From NCBI RefSeq assembly GCF_006715085.1, contig NZ_VFMM01000003.1:806001-870000 (forward strand): a DNA stretch of 64,000 bases, read 5' to 3'. The stretch is from Kribbella jejuensis. Lineage in GTDB: Bacteria; Actinomycetota; Actinomycetes; Propionibacteriales; Kribbellaceae. The notes under the pieces are model-generated. The model was not told the DNA's origin. It searched no databases and saw only the letters and a program-made list of their open reading frames with translations. This document shows positions 16,871 through 24,841 of the stretch, piece after piece; the first letter of the stretch is position 1, and each line of letters begins with the position of its first letter. The position numbers and the translations under genes were made by a program.

Positions 16871-17869
16871 CTAGTGGTCGACGGTCAGGACGATCTTGCC
16901 GAACTGCGCGTTGGACTCCAGGTACCGGTGCGCCGCGACCACGTCCGCGAGGTCGAAGGTCTCGTCGATGACCGGAGCCAGCGAGCCGGAGCGCAGTCCG
17001 GCGTTGATGAAGTGCTTGGCCCGGCGGAGGCGCGGTTTGCTGTCGATGGTCAGTTCGCTGAACGCGTACGTCCGGATCGTCCGCCCGCGGAAGTCCGCCG
17101 CGATCGGCATCGGCGCGGGCGTCGTGTCCAGCCAGCCGTAGAACAGAAGCGAACCGTCAGGCACAACGGCCTGTACGAGCGTGTTGACGGCCGGACCCAT
17201 GATCGCGTCGAGGGCCAACTCGACACCCCGTCCGTCCGTCACGCTCAGGACCTCCTTGACGAGATCCTGTTCTTCTGTCGCGATGACATGGGCCGCGCCC
17301 GCATCGAGCAAGCGCTGCGCTTTCGCGCTGGTGCGGGTCGTTGCCACCGGCACCGCGCCCAGATGATTCGCGACCTGGATGGCGGCCAGACCGACACCGC
17401 TCGACGCCGCGTTGATGAGTACGGTGTCGCCCGGCTTGATGTTGCCGTACTCAACCATCAGACCGTACGCGGTGGTGTACGCCATCCACGTCGCCGCGCC
17501 GGACACGGCATCGACACCAGCTGGCCGATGCACCAGCGCGTGTGCCGGCAGGACGACGGACTCGGCGTACGTGCCGTACTCCGTCATGAGGAACGTCGGT
17601 ACGGCGCTGACGGCGTCACCGACCGAGAAGCCCTCGACCTCGTCACCGACCGCCTCAATCACCCCGGCAGCCTCGTAACCGAGGCGCGATCCCGGAAGGT
17701 TCGCCGGGTACACATAGGTGCCCGACCGGAAGAGCGCCTCGGCCCGGTTGAGACCGATCGCCTCGACCCGAATCCGGACCTCCTCCGGTCCGGGTTCCCC
17801 CGGCTCGAGCTCCGCCAGCCGGAGAACCTCCGGCCCACCGAGCTCGTCGAACAGTACTGTCATCGTCAT
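16871..17869 (-). CDS. zinc-independent MDR alcohol dehydrogenase / quinone oxidoreductase
   Basis: Medium-chain dehydrogenase/reductase of the quinone-oxidoreductase branch, 332 aa, NADPH-dependent and cytoplasmic. The catalytic domain has RLGYEAAGVIEAVGDEV near residue 65 and AATWMAYTTAYGL near 125. The Rossmann fold contains INAASSGVGLAAIQVA near 152 with an AxxGVG nucleotide loop. The structural-zinc Cys cluster of true alcohol dehydrogenases is absent. A probable promoter lies at 17908-17936, and the AraC-type regulator gene is just upstream on the same strand, so regulation by that protein is plausible. The substrate is unknown, with reactive enones or quinones usual for the family. Confidence 0.87.
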   Translation of the reverse strand: MTMTVLFDELGGPEVLRLAELEPGEPGPEEVRIRVEAIGLNRAEALFRSGTYVYPANLPGSRLGYEAAGVIEAVGDEVEGFSVGDAVSAVPTFLMTEYGTYAESVVLPAHALVHRPAGVDAVSGAATWMAYTTAYGLMVEYGNIKPGDTVLINAASSGVGLAAIQVANHLGAVPVATTRTSAKAQRLLDAGAAHVIATEEQDLVKEVLSVTDGRGVELALDAIMGPAVNTLVQAVVPDGSLLFYGWLDTTPAPMPIAADFRGRTIRTYAFSELTIDSKPRLRRAKHFINAGLRSGSLAPVIDETFDLADVVAAHRYLESNAQFGKIVLTVDH

Positions 17870-17907
17870 CGTGGGGACTCCTGGGCTGTGAGCTGTTTGG
17901 CTCGGTC

Positions 17908-17936
17908 AGCCTAGAAGTCCCGTAATGGACGCTCAA
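17908..17936 (-). promoter_or_regulatory. candidate housekeeping promoter for the MDR gene
   Basis: Read on the minus strand: -35 TTGAGC (17931-17936), a 17-nt spacer, and -10 TAGGCT (17908-17913). It sits 39 bp before the start of the oxidoreductase gene at 17869, in an unusually AT-rich stretch for this genome. Spacing is ideal, but both hexamers deviate from consensus. Confidence 0.4.
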
Positions 17937-17961
17937 TAATTTCTCGTCCGGTCTGTTCCAC

Positions 17962-18939
17962 TCATCGTCCATCTCCCTGGAGCTCGGATCGCAGCTCCTC
18001 GGATGACAGCCAGGCCGGGGAGTCGTCCGGACCGTTGCGGCGATAGCGGCCGGGCGGCACCCGATAGTGACGCTTGAACGCGTTGGCGAACGCGAACTCC
18101 GACGAGTAGCCGATCTCGCGCGCGATCGACGCGAGCGACACCTCGCTCTCCCGTAGGCGTCGCGCCGCGATCACCAGTCGCCACCACGTCAGGTACGCCA
18201 TCGGCGTCTGCCCGGTCAGGGCCGTGAACCGCTGCGCGAACGCAGCTCGGGAGAGGCCGGCTGCCTTGCCGAGCGATTCGACGGTCCAAGGATGTGCCGG
18301 ATCGCCGTGGATCTGGTCGAGCGCGGTTCGAACCGAGGCGTCAGCCAGGGCTCTGCTCCATCCCTGACCGGTTGCCGCCGCGTTCTGGTCGTACCAATCT
18401 CTCAGCGCGTAGAGCAGCACGGTGTCCAGCAGCGCAGGCACGACAGCAGCGGTACCGGCGCGCTCGTCCCGCAACTCGTCCGCCAACAGACCGACCGCGG
18501 TACTCAGCGCCGACCTGCTGCCCGGCATGCTCGGAAGGTGAATCGAGGCGGGAAGTTCCGCCAGCAGCGGATGGGCCCTGGCGCGGTCGGTCAGGTACGC
18601 ACCGCACAGCAAGACGCTCTTGCCCGGACCGCCGTCGGAGGCGGTATCCGCGACCTGTTCCGGGTGGTCGAGCGGAATCACCGAACCGGACAGTTCGACG
18701 TCCGGCCCGCTGGCCAGTCCGTGTCCATGGCCGTGCGGCAGGACGACGACATCGCCGGGAGCCAGCAGCACCGGGTCGCCGGCCGGCGGCACGAACCAGC
18801 ACCGGCCCTCGAGTACGACGTGAAACCCGATGCCCTCGCCCGACTGGAACCGCAGACCCCAGCGGCCAAGATACTCGTTCCGGCGCGACACCGGCCGCCC
18901 GGTGCGTACCGCCAGCAGCGCGTCGCTCAACACGTCCAC
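17962..18939 (-). CDS. AraC-family transcriptional regulator with N-terminal cupin
   Basis: 325-aa regulator. Residues 10-150 form a cupin-like sensor (GIGFHVVLEGRCWFVPP, APGDVVVLPHGHGHGLA), the type called cupin_6 in AraC proteins. Residues 215-315 carry two helix-turn-helix units: TVESLGKAAGLSRAAFAQRF, and further on the SLASIAREIGYSSEFAFANA segment before FKRHYRVPPGRYRR. The last is the diagnostic AraC end. It precedes the MDR oxidoreductase gene on the same strand with a 92-bp gap and probably controls it. The ligand is unknown. Confidence 0.9.
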   Translation of the reverse strand: MDVLSDALLAVRTGRPVSRRNEYLGRWGLRFQSGEGIGFHVVLEGRCWFVPPAGDPVLLAPGDVVVLPHGHGHGLASGPDVELSGSVIPLDHPEQVADTASDGGPGKSVLLCGAYLTDRARAHPLLAELPASIHLPSMPGSRSALSTAVGLLADELRDERAGTAAVVPALLDTVLLYALRDWYDQNAAATGQGWSRALADASVRTALDQIHGDPAHPWTVESLGKAAGLSRAAFAQRFTALTGQTPMAYLTWWRLVIAARRLRESEVSLASIAREIGYSSEFAFANAFKRHYRVPPGRYRRNGPDDSPAWLSSEELRSELQGDGR

Positions 18940-19084
18940 GCCATCACTCTACCGACCGTACTTCGGCGGAGACGCTGACGTATCCCTGCTGGACTCATGA
19001 GCATGGACCGTCCGCAAAGACACGGATTACGGTGGTCGACGTGCGATGGACGATCCTGGGCGCGAACGGAGGGAGAAGCAGCGC

Positions 19085-19945
19085 ATGAGCCTCGAGGTGA
19101 CCGTCGTGCAGGCGTGCCGGCGTTCCGGCCGCGGTGGCAGTCGGACTGCGGTGGTCACGGATACCGAACTGCGCGACAGCACGCGGCGCGCGATACCTGC
19201 AGCGGTGGGAGCCTCGCACGCGGTCTTCATCTCCACCCAGGATCCAGCGGCGGTCAGGCTGCGGTTCTTCACCTCGACCGGCGAGCTCCCGGCCTGCGGT
19301 CACGGCACCGTCGCAGCGCTCGCCGTACTGGCCCAGGACGCGGGTGAGTACGAGGGCATGCTGCAGACCGCGGCGGGATTGTTGCCGGGTCACGCGATCG
19401 GAAGAGAGGGCGAATACAGCGCAGCGTTCACGCCCGGCCCGATCGAACTGCACGCCGCGGCCGCAGAGGTCGCCGACCCGATCCTGTCCGCGTTGGGGGT
19501 CGGAACCGAGACCGTGGCGTGCCACGTCGCTTCCGTCGGACGACCGCGGCTGCTGGTCGAACTCGCCGACCAGCAGACGCTCACGAACCTCGCACCCGAC
19601 ATGCCCCGGCTACGAGCGGCCACCGACCGACTCGGTCTGCTCGGCTGCTACGCATACGTGTCACCGTCTGCGGACGGCCGGACCGTGGCCCGGATGTTCG
19701 CGCCGTCCATCGGCGTACCGGAGGACATCGCCAACGCCAACAGCACCGCCTGTCTGGCCGCGTACCTGTCAACTCGAGGGCATTCGCGACTACAGGTGGA
19801 CATGGGCGACTCGTTGGGCCACCCCGCGACCATGATCACCACCGTCACCGCGACCTCCGGCCCACCGATCGTCGAAGTCGGCGGACAAGTCGCGATCTGC
19901 GTGTCGGCGGAACGTGTGGAAGAACCCATCGACTCCGGGCGTTGA
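19085..19945 (+). CDS. PhzF-like isomerase/epimerase-fold protein, catalytic Glu apparently missing
   Basis: 286 aa from ATG 19085, preceded by GGAGGG about 10 bp upstream. The fold is the diaminopimelate-epimerase-like PhzF family, recognised by LRFFTSTGELPACGHGTVAALAVL-type sequence (GHGT near residue 75) and by FAPSIGVPEDIANANSTACLAAYLS in the second half. Two family hallmarks are altered: the N-terminal F-x-G-N-P motif reads GRGGSRTAVV, and the S-E-T segment with the catalytic Glu reads GASHAVF, so His or Ala stands where Glu is expected. It may be non-catalytic or have another reaction. It lies just upstream of a LysR regulator gene on the same strand. An upstream in-frame start at 19046 is less likely because it lacks a ribosome site. 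Confidence 0.75.
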   Translation: MSLEVTVVQACRRSGRGGSRTAVVTDTELRDSTRRAIPAAVGASHAVFISTQDPAAVRLRFFTSTGELPACGHGTVAALAVLAQDAGEYEGMLQTAAGLLPGHAIGREGEYSAAFTPGPIELHAAAAEVADPILSALGVGTETVACHVASVGRPRLLVELADQQTLTNLAPDMPRLRAATDRLGLLGCYAYVSPSADGRTVARMFAPSIGVPEDIANANSTACLAAYLSTRGHSRLQVDMGDSLGHPATMITTVTATSGPPIVEVGGQVAICVSAERVEEPIDSGR

Positions 19946-19981
19946 TGCGATCAGGACGGACGTACGACGGGAGCCGGGTCC

Positions 19982-20857
19982 ATGGAAGTTCGCCAGCTCG
20001 AATTCTTCGTCGCGGTCGCGGAGGAGTTGCACTTCGGGCGCGCCGCGGAACGCCTGCACATCGGGCAACCGGCCGTCAGCCAACACGTCGCGCGACTGGA
20101 GCGCGAGCTCGGCGTCCAGCTCTTCGATCGCACGACCCGACGGGTGCGACTGACCGGTGCCGGCCGCCGATTGTTGCCTGAGGCACACGCCACGCTGACC
20201 GCCTTCGGCCGGCTGCGGGCCGCAGTCGCTGAGCCCGCCGGCGACATCACTGGACGACTGCGCATCGGGACGAGCGAGGGATTGGGTGATCGGCTTGACC
20301 AAGTCCTCGACCAGATCGCGACGCTGGCGCCCGCGGTCGACGTACGACTCGTCAGTCTGCCATCGGTCGAGCGTCTCGACGCGCTCCGTCGCGGTGAGCT
20401 CGACGCCGCGTTCGTCCGGCCCGCCGTACCCGTCGCCGCACTCGACACCACCGCCGTGTGGAACGAGACCCTCGTGGCGGCTGTGCCGGCCACGCACGTG
20501 GCCGCGGCGCGCTCATCGGTCACCTTGGCCGACCTGGCCGGCACGCCTTTGCGACTCAGCCCACGGCAGGCAAATCCTGGTCTGTACGACTTCCTGACGG
20601 GTCTCCTGCAGCAGGCCGACGTCGAACCACAGCGAGGTCCGGACATCGGATCGGTGTACGACGCCCTCGCCGAGATCGGCGCGGGACCGCCTGCGTGGAC
20701 GGTGCTGTACGCCTCCGCCACGGAACGGTTGCGAGTCAACCGGATCGCCTTCCGGCGCCTGGACGTACCGGCGTTGCAGACCCTGATTGCGACTGCTCCC
20801 GGACCGAAGTCCCCAGCCGTCCAGCTCTTGGTGGACAGTTGCGTTGCCGCTGGCTGA
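19982..20857 (+). CDS. LysR-family transcriptional regulator
   Basis: 291-aa regulator. The N-terminal winged helix spans residues 1-60 (EVRQLEFFVAVAEELHFGRA, then QPAVSQHVARLERELGVQLF), followed by the linker helix and a periplasmic-binding-like effector domain from about 90 (GRLRIGTSEGLGDRL). The ATG at 19982 is the conventional LysR start immediately before the first helix. It is followed after 83 bp by an oxidoreductase gene on the same strand, with an interrupted palindrome between them. Either that gene or the upstream PhzF-like gene could be its target. Confidence 0.92.
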   Translation: MEVRQLEFFVAVAEELHFGRAAERLHIGQPAVSQHVARLERELGVQLFDRTTRRVRLTGAGRRLLPEAHATLTAFGRLRAAVAEPAGDITGRLRIGTSEGLGDRLDQVLDQIATLAPAVDVRLVSLPSVERLDALRRGELDAAFVRPAVPVAALDTTAVWNETLVAAVPATHVAAARSSVTLADLAGTPLRLSPRQANPGLYDFLTGLLQQADVEPQRGPDIGSVYDALAEIGAGPPAWTVLYASATERLRVNRIAFRRLDVPALQTLIATAPGPKSPAVQLLVDSCVAAG

Positions 20858-20896
20858 CGGCTTGATTCATGCGGATCCGTGATGACTGAAGGTCGC

Positions 20897-20922
20897 GGAT
20901 TCGCCTTGTTGGCGAGGAATCC
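20897..20922. promoter_or_regulatory. interrupted inverted repeat upstream of MDR gene
   Basis: Outer arms GGATTC (20897-20902) and GAATCC (20917-20922) with inner arms GCC and GGC, separated by TTGTT and a 3-nt asymmetric bulge. It lies 18 bp before the ATG at 20941. It may be an operator or an RNA hairpin close to the ribosome site. No consensus is assigned. Confidence 0.3.
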
Positions 20923-20940
20923 ACGGCCTGAGATGGACGT

Positions 20941-21846
20941 ATGAAAGCACTCGTGAACACCCCGGCAGGCCTTGCCGTCCACACTGTCGCCGACCCCTTC
21001 CCCGCACCCGACCAGGCGTTGATCGCCGTACGGTCGTTCTCCCTCAACCGCGGCGAACTCGATCTGCTCGCCGCCCGTACCGAAGACTGGCGGCCCGGGC
21101 AGGACATCGCCGGCGTTATGGTCGAGCCGGCCGCGGACGGATCGGGGCCGGCGGCAGGAGCGAGGGTGGTGGCGCTCGCCGAGGACAGCGGCTGGGCCGA
21201 ACTCGCGGCGGTGTCCACGGCCCGGCTGGCCGAACTGCCCGATTCCGTCGACGTCGAGCAGGCCGCCGCGCTGCCGTTGGCCGGTCGAGCCGCGTTGAAC
21301 ACCCTGCGGATCGGCGGCAACTTGTTGGGCAAGAGGGTTCTCGTCACCGGCGCCACCGGGGGCGTCGGGCAACTCCAGGTGCAGCTCGCCGTACTGGCTG
21401 GTGCCGAGGTCACTGCGGTCGGCCGCGACGAAGCGGCCGACCTTCTGCTCAAGCGCGGCGCGCGATCGGTCGTACCGGCCGTCACGGAAGCGGAGGGTCT
21501 CTTCGACCTGATCACGGAGTCGGTCGGCGGGGAGACGCTCGAGGCTGCCGTCACCCGAGTCGCACCTGGCGGCACGGTGGTCGTCTTCGGCGCGAGCAGT
21601 CGCCGTAAGGCAGCCGTCAATCTCTACGACTTCATCGGCCACGAGGGTGCCCGCCTCGTCAGCTACCTCTCGTACGCGGACCCGACGCCCGTCAGCGCCG
21701 ACCTGCGAACACTCGTCGACCTCGTCGCCACGGGATCCCTGCAACCACCAGTCGGCTTCCAGGCCGATTGGAACCAGGTGCACAACGCACTCGAAGGCCT
21801 CCGCAACCGCACGTTCCATGGCAAGGCAGTACTGACCATCCCCTGA
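20941..21846 (+). CDS. quinone oxidoreductase-like MDR protein
   Basis: 301-aa NADPH-dependent reductase of the medium-chain family. The N-terminal part FSLNRGELDLL near 35 is the quinone-reductase form of the catalytic domain. LAGRAALNTLRIGG near 118 and VLVTGATGGVGQLQVQLA near 137 mark the cofactor domain, with a GxxGGVG loop. Zinc ligands are lacking. Slightly short for the family (320-340 aa), owing to compact loops rather than a missing end. The C-terminus NRTFHGKAVLTIP is typical. It follows the LysR gene, which may regulate it. Confidence 0.87.
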   Translation: MKALVNTPAGLAVHTVADPFPAPDQALIAVRSFSLNRGELDLLAARTEDWRPGQDIAGVMVEPAADGSGPAAGARVVALAEDSGWAELAAVSTARLAELPDSVDVEQAAALPLAGRAALNTLRIGGNLLGKRVLVTGATGGVGQLQVQLAVLAGAEVTAVGRDEAADLLLKRGARSVVPAVTEAEGLFDLITESVGGETLEAAVTRVAPGGTVVVFGASSRRKAAVNLYDFIGHEGARLVSYLSYADPTPVSADLRTLVDLVATGSLQPPVGFQADWNQVHNALEGLRNRTFHGKAVLTIP

Positions 21847-21885
21847 CCGATCACTGCTGACGGCCTGGCCCTACGCTAGTGAGCC

Positions 21886-22215
21886 ATGGCCTGGATGAGA
21901 ATCGTGCGGGACGCGTCTGCCCGACTCGAGCTGGCGATGTTACGCGGCGATCTTCTGTCGAGAATGAAGAGCTATGAGCCGGGCCTGCAGGCGGCCGTCG
22001 ATCAGCATGCGGCGGCGGTACGCGACATCCTTGGCCTGACCATCGGATCAGCCGGCCCGGTCGAGTTGGCGGCGTACGCACAAGGTGTCCGGGACGCCGC
22101 GGCCGAGCACGGCTGGAGCCTCGAGCACAGCTCCGAGAGCGACTGGGTGACGCTTCGCCTGTTGGCCACCGTCAGCCTGACGTCAGCCGACACTCTAGAG
22201 CTGCCCCAGCTCTGA
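21886..22215 (+). CDS. small hypothetical protein (DUF6401-like)
   Basis: 109-aa soluble protein. The segment LQAAVDQHAAAVRDILGL followed by ELAAYAQGVRDAAAEHGW and DWVTLRLLATVSL resembles small actinobacterial proteins annotated as DUF6401, which appear as regulators or accessory proteins next to natural-product genes. The assignment is from memory and tentative. It is the last + strand gene before a convergent unit, and a strong hairpin follows at 22235. Confidence 0.6.
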   Translation: MAWMRIVRDASARLELAMLRGDLLSRMKSYEPGLQAAVDQHAAAVRDILGLTIGSAGPVELAAYAQGVRDAAAEHGWSLEHSSESDWVTLRLLATVSLTSADTLELPQL

Positions 22216-22234
22216 ATCAGCCGTACAGAAACAC

Positions 22235-22277
22235 AGGTGACCCCGGACGCGGTGCGAGCTCGCGCCCGGGGACACCT
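22235..22277. terminator. bidirectional hairpin terminator
   Basis: Stem arms AGGTGACCCCGG (22235-22246) and CCGGGGACACCT (22266-22277), 11 of 12 paired, with a further GCGAGCTCGC palindrome in the loop. It lies between the convergent genes ending at 22215 (+) and 22335 (-). No U-tract is present, which is common for actinobacterial terminators. Confidence 0.6.
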
Positions 22278-22334
22278 CCCTCGGATCCAACCTGTCCCCT
22301 GGTGTCAGGCGGAGCCGTCCTGGCCGTCCGCTGC

Positions 22335-23195
22335 TCAGACGGAACCGTCGCTTCGCGGTGGGGGCGGCGGAGTCGACCGGCGCGTGCCACCCTGCAGGTC
22401 GCCGCTCAGACCGCCGACAGGCGACTCACCCGGTTCCGGCTGCCACTGGCTGGTCTCCGGGTTGCGTTCCGGGCTGAACTCCCGGATCCGCTCGGCGTCC
22501 TCACGTCCTCGCTGGTACGCCTGCTCGCGCGCCCGCGCGTTTGGGAAGTCCTGCTCGGCGCGATCCAGCCACCGGTCCCAGCGTCGCTGCATCGGGCGGA
22601 CCATGCCGCCGCCCATCCCGACGACGATCACGCCACCCACCGTCGCGAGTACCGCAATGAGCACCGGCGTGGTCACCGCCGTCGCCACGCCGATCTGGTT
22701 CAGCGCCGCGATGACACCGAGCGCGATGACGAAGATCTGTACCACCTTCGCGATCAGCTGGCCGTAGCTCAGCGCCGACAACGCGCTGCCGACCAGATCA
22801 CGCAACGCGTTCGCGATCGCGGCCGCCACCACCACGATGACGATCGCCACCACCGCCCGCGGCAACCAGCGCACGATCGAGGCCAGCAAGTCGCTCACCG
22901 GGTTCTGACCGAACACACCGAACGCGAACTGCAGCGCGATCAGGAGGACCGCGTAGTAGATCAGCGCCGCGATCAGACCACTGGCGTCGTACTTCGACTG
23001 CGCGAGCGCCCGGCCGACACCACCGCGCTCGACAGCACGGTCGAACCCCACCCGCCCGAGCGCGACGTTCACCAGTTTGCGCAGCGCGGTCGCGACCAGC
23101 CACCCGATGAACAAGATCACGAGGAACAGCACGAACTTCGGCAGGAACGTGATCACGGCATGCACCGCGTCGTTCCAGGATTGGGCCAGATTCAT
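22335..23195 (-). CDS. membrane protein with MscS-like conserved TM repeats
   Basis: 286-aa protein. Five hydrophobic segments lie at about residues 15-40, 70-95, 105-130, 145-170 and 175-200. They contain the repeated TM-helix pattern found in CmpX-like and small-conductance channel-related proteins (PKFVLFLVILFIGWLVATALRK, and LPRAVVAIVIVVVAAAIANALR within the third segment). The soluble beta domain of true MscS channels is not present. Instead the C-terminus is a charged, Arg-rich and then Pro-rich tail ending PPPPPRSDGSV, probably cytoplasmic. The family has been linked to membrane stress, but no function is established here. Monocistronic. Confidence 0.75.
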   Translation of the reverse strand: MNLAQSWNDAVHAVITFLPKFVLFLVILFIGWLVATALRKLVNVALGRVGFDRAVERGGVGRALAQSKYDASGLIAALIYYAVLLIALQFAFGVFGQNPVSDLLASIVRWLPRAVVAIVIVVVAAAIANALRDLVGSALSALSYGQLIAKVVQIFVIALGVIAALNQIGVATAVTTPVLIAVLATVGGVIVVGMGGGMVRPMQRRWDRWLDRAEQDFPNARAREQAYQRGREDAERIREFSPERNPETSQWQPEPGESPVGGLSGDLQGGTRRSTPPPPPRSDGSV

Positions 23196-23354
23196 CTGTC
23201 CACTGCCTTTCGATCAGCTCGACAGATCTCCCCAGCCGACAGCGAGCAAAGACGGACCCTAACGGCCCCCAGCCGTTCCGAAATGGAATAGACCTGCGGT
23301 ACCCCAGTCCGATGCACACAAACAGAACCCGCGCGGCCGCGTAGCCTGGCGCGG

Positions 23355-23954
23355 GTGGAGGAGCTTCGTGGGCAACTCAGGGTCTGGCTGCAGAAATGGC
23401 GTTGGTACCAGCGGAACTCGTTGCCGTGGAACCGCGGCCGGATCCACTGGGAGCTGATGCGGCGCGGGGCGTTCGCGCGCTGGCCGTTGCACGGGAACGT
23501 ACTGGAGGCGTTGCGGGACGGGAGACTCGAGCTCGGGCCCAACACGATGTTCGAGCCCGACGTGTGGATCACTGTCGGCGACGAGGGGCGGGTCAGGATC
23601 GGGGACGGTACGTTCCTGAACATCGCGGTGATGGTCGCGGCTCTCGACCTGGTGGAGATCGGGTCGCACTGCATGCTGGCGAACGGATGCTTCGTGACGG
23701 ACGCCGATCACCGGGTCGACGACCCGGAACGGCCGGTGCCGTGGCAGGGGTTCCGCTCCAAGGGGCCGACGCGGATCGGCGACAACGTCTGGCTGGGCGC
23801 GAACGTGGTCGTCACCAGCGGGGTGACGATCGGCGAACGGTGCGTCATCGGCGCCAACAGCGTCGTCACGCGAGACATCCCGCCGTACTCCGTCGCCGCC
23901 GGCGCACCGGCGAAGGTCCTGCACACCGTCACGTACCCGAAGGCACACCCCTGA
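23355..23954 (+). CDS. left-handed beta-helix acyltransferase (hexapeptide repeat)
   Basis: 199 aa, LbetaH O-acetyltransferase-like protein of the WbbJ/maltose-acetyltransferase group. The N-terminal helix is WLQKWRWYQRNSLPWNRGR. Hexapeptide repeats begin near residue 60 (GRLELGPNTMFEPDVWI) and continue through RIGDGTFLN. A loop with TDADHRVDD near 115 holds the catalytic His region, and the C-terminal coils read RIGDNVWLGANVVVTSGV then IGANSVVTRDIPPYSVAAG. It would transfer an acyl group from acyl-CoA to a sugar or lipid-linked glycan. Start is GTG 23355. The end overlaps the convergent MarR gene by 26 bp. Confidence 0.85.
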   Translation: MEELRGQLRVWLQKWRWYQRNSLPWNRGRIHWELMRRGAFARWPLHGNVLEALRDGRLELGPNTMFEPDVWITVGDEGRVRIGDGTFLNIAVMVAALDLVEIGSHCMLANGCFVTDADHRVDDPERPVPWQGFRSKGPTRIGDNVWLGANVVVTSGVTIGERCVIGANSVVTRDIPPYSVAAGAPAKVLHTVTYPKAHP

Positions 23955-24411
23955 CTCGGCCGTCCGTGGCTGCTGCGATGACTCTGGTGAGGCGGCTGTG
24001 CAGATCCATCAGTTCGTCGACGTCCATCCCCAGGCTCTCGACGATCGCGGGCGGCACCTTCAAAGCCTGGTCACGAAGCGCGCGTCCTTCGTCGGTCAGC
24101 ACGACGGCCAGGGCGCGTTCATCGGCGGCCGAGCGGTCGCGGCGCACCAGTCCGGCGGCTTCGAGGCGCTTGAGCAGCGGTGAGAGCGTCGCCGGCTCGA
24201 GCTGGAGCATTCCGGACAGATCCTTCACCGACACCGGCTCGAACTCCCACAGAGCCAGCATCACCAGGTACTGCGGATGCGTCAGGCCCATCGGCTCGAG
24301 CACCGGACGGTACAGCGCGATCACCGTCCGCGCGGCCACCGCCAACGCGAAGCAGACTTGGTGCTCAAGGGCCAGCGGGTTGTCCGGCGGGGTGATCTTC
24401 ATCGCTGCCAT
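23929..24411 (-). CDS. MarR-family regulator, OhrR-like one-Cys type
   Basis: 160-aa winged-helix regulator. EHQVCFALAVAARTVIALYR places Cys20 exactly where the peroxide-sensing Cys lies in OhrR proteins, and LGLTHPQYLVMLALWE, VKDLSGMLQLEPATLSPLLKRLE and RRDRSAADERALAVVLT complete the MarR fold. Likely an organic-peroxide or redox sensor. No ohr gene is next to it. Its divergent partner is a small membrane protein, and overlapping palindromes in the 60-bp gap are probable binding sites. The start ATG at 24411 could alternatively be the next Met (MKI), three codons in. Confidence 0.88.
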   Translation of the reverse strand: MAAMKITPPDNPLALEHQVCFALAVAARTVIALYRPVLEPMGLTHPQYLVMLALWEFEPVSVKDLSGMLQLEPATLSPLLKRLEAAGLVRRDRSAADERALAVVLTDEGRALRDQALKVPPAIVESLGMDVDELMDLHSRLTRVIAAATDGRVRGVPSGT

Positions 24412-24437
24412 GCCGTCAGCGTACCAACGATGTGTAG

Positions 24438-24460
24438 ACTAACAATTAGTACGCTAACTA
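24438..24460. promoter_or_regulatory. candidate MarR/OhrR operator
   Basis: Overlapping inverted repeats in the divergent promoter region: ACTAA (24438-24442) with TTAGT (24446-24450), and TTAG (24446-24449) with CTAA (24454-24457), followed by CTA. The AT-rich TTAG/CTAA words are the type bound by MarR proteins and sit where the promoters of both genes must lie. Confidence 0.55.
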
Positions 24461-24471
24461 TCGGAGCAATC

Positions 24472-24834
24472 ATGTCGCAGACGCAGCACACCGGCCCGCG
24501 GGAACCGGCTTCGGGACAGTCACGAGCCGCGGTGCAGCGCACAATACGACGGCGCCGCACACCGCGGCCGATGAACATCGAGACCGTTCAGCGCTGGGTC
24601 GTCTCCGCGGTCCTGTTCCACGTCGGCACCGTTCCTGCCGTCACGCTGGCCGTGTACAGCATCGGGGTCGCAGCCGGCGACTTCGGCCGCGGTGTCGGAC
24701 TGTGGTTCATGTCCGGCGTCATCGGCGCCCTTACGGCCGCCGGCATCCTCGCCATCCACCGCCGGACACCCCTCTCCCCGTGGCTGCTCGTAGGCATCCT
24801 CCCCACCGCAGTCACCGGCTTCTACATCTTCTGA
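24472..24834 (+). CDS. small three-helix membrane protein
   Basis: 120 aa from the ATG at 24472. A basic N-terminal 35 residues (RRRRTPRP) is followed by three hydrophobic segments at about 45-65, 70-92 and 100-118, the last ending at the C-terminus FYIF. I do not recognise a family. Divergent from the OhrR-like regulator and probably its target. The positive N-terminus predicts an N-in orientation. A longer frame upstream overlaps the MarR gene and is not used. Confidence 0.65.
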   Translation: MSQTQHTGPREPASGQSRAAVQRTIRRRRTPRPMNIETVQRWVVSAVLFHVGTVPAVTLAVYSIGVAAGDFGRGVGLWFMSGVIGALTAAGILAIHRRTPLSPWLLVGILPTAVTGFYIF

Positions 24835-24841
24835 TCAGTCC

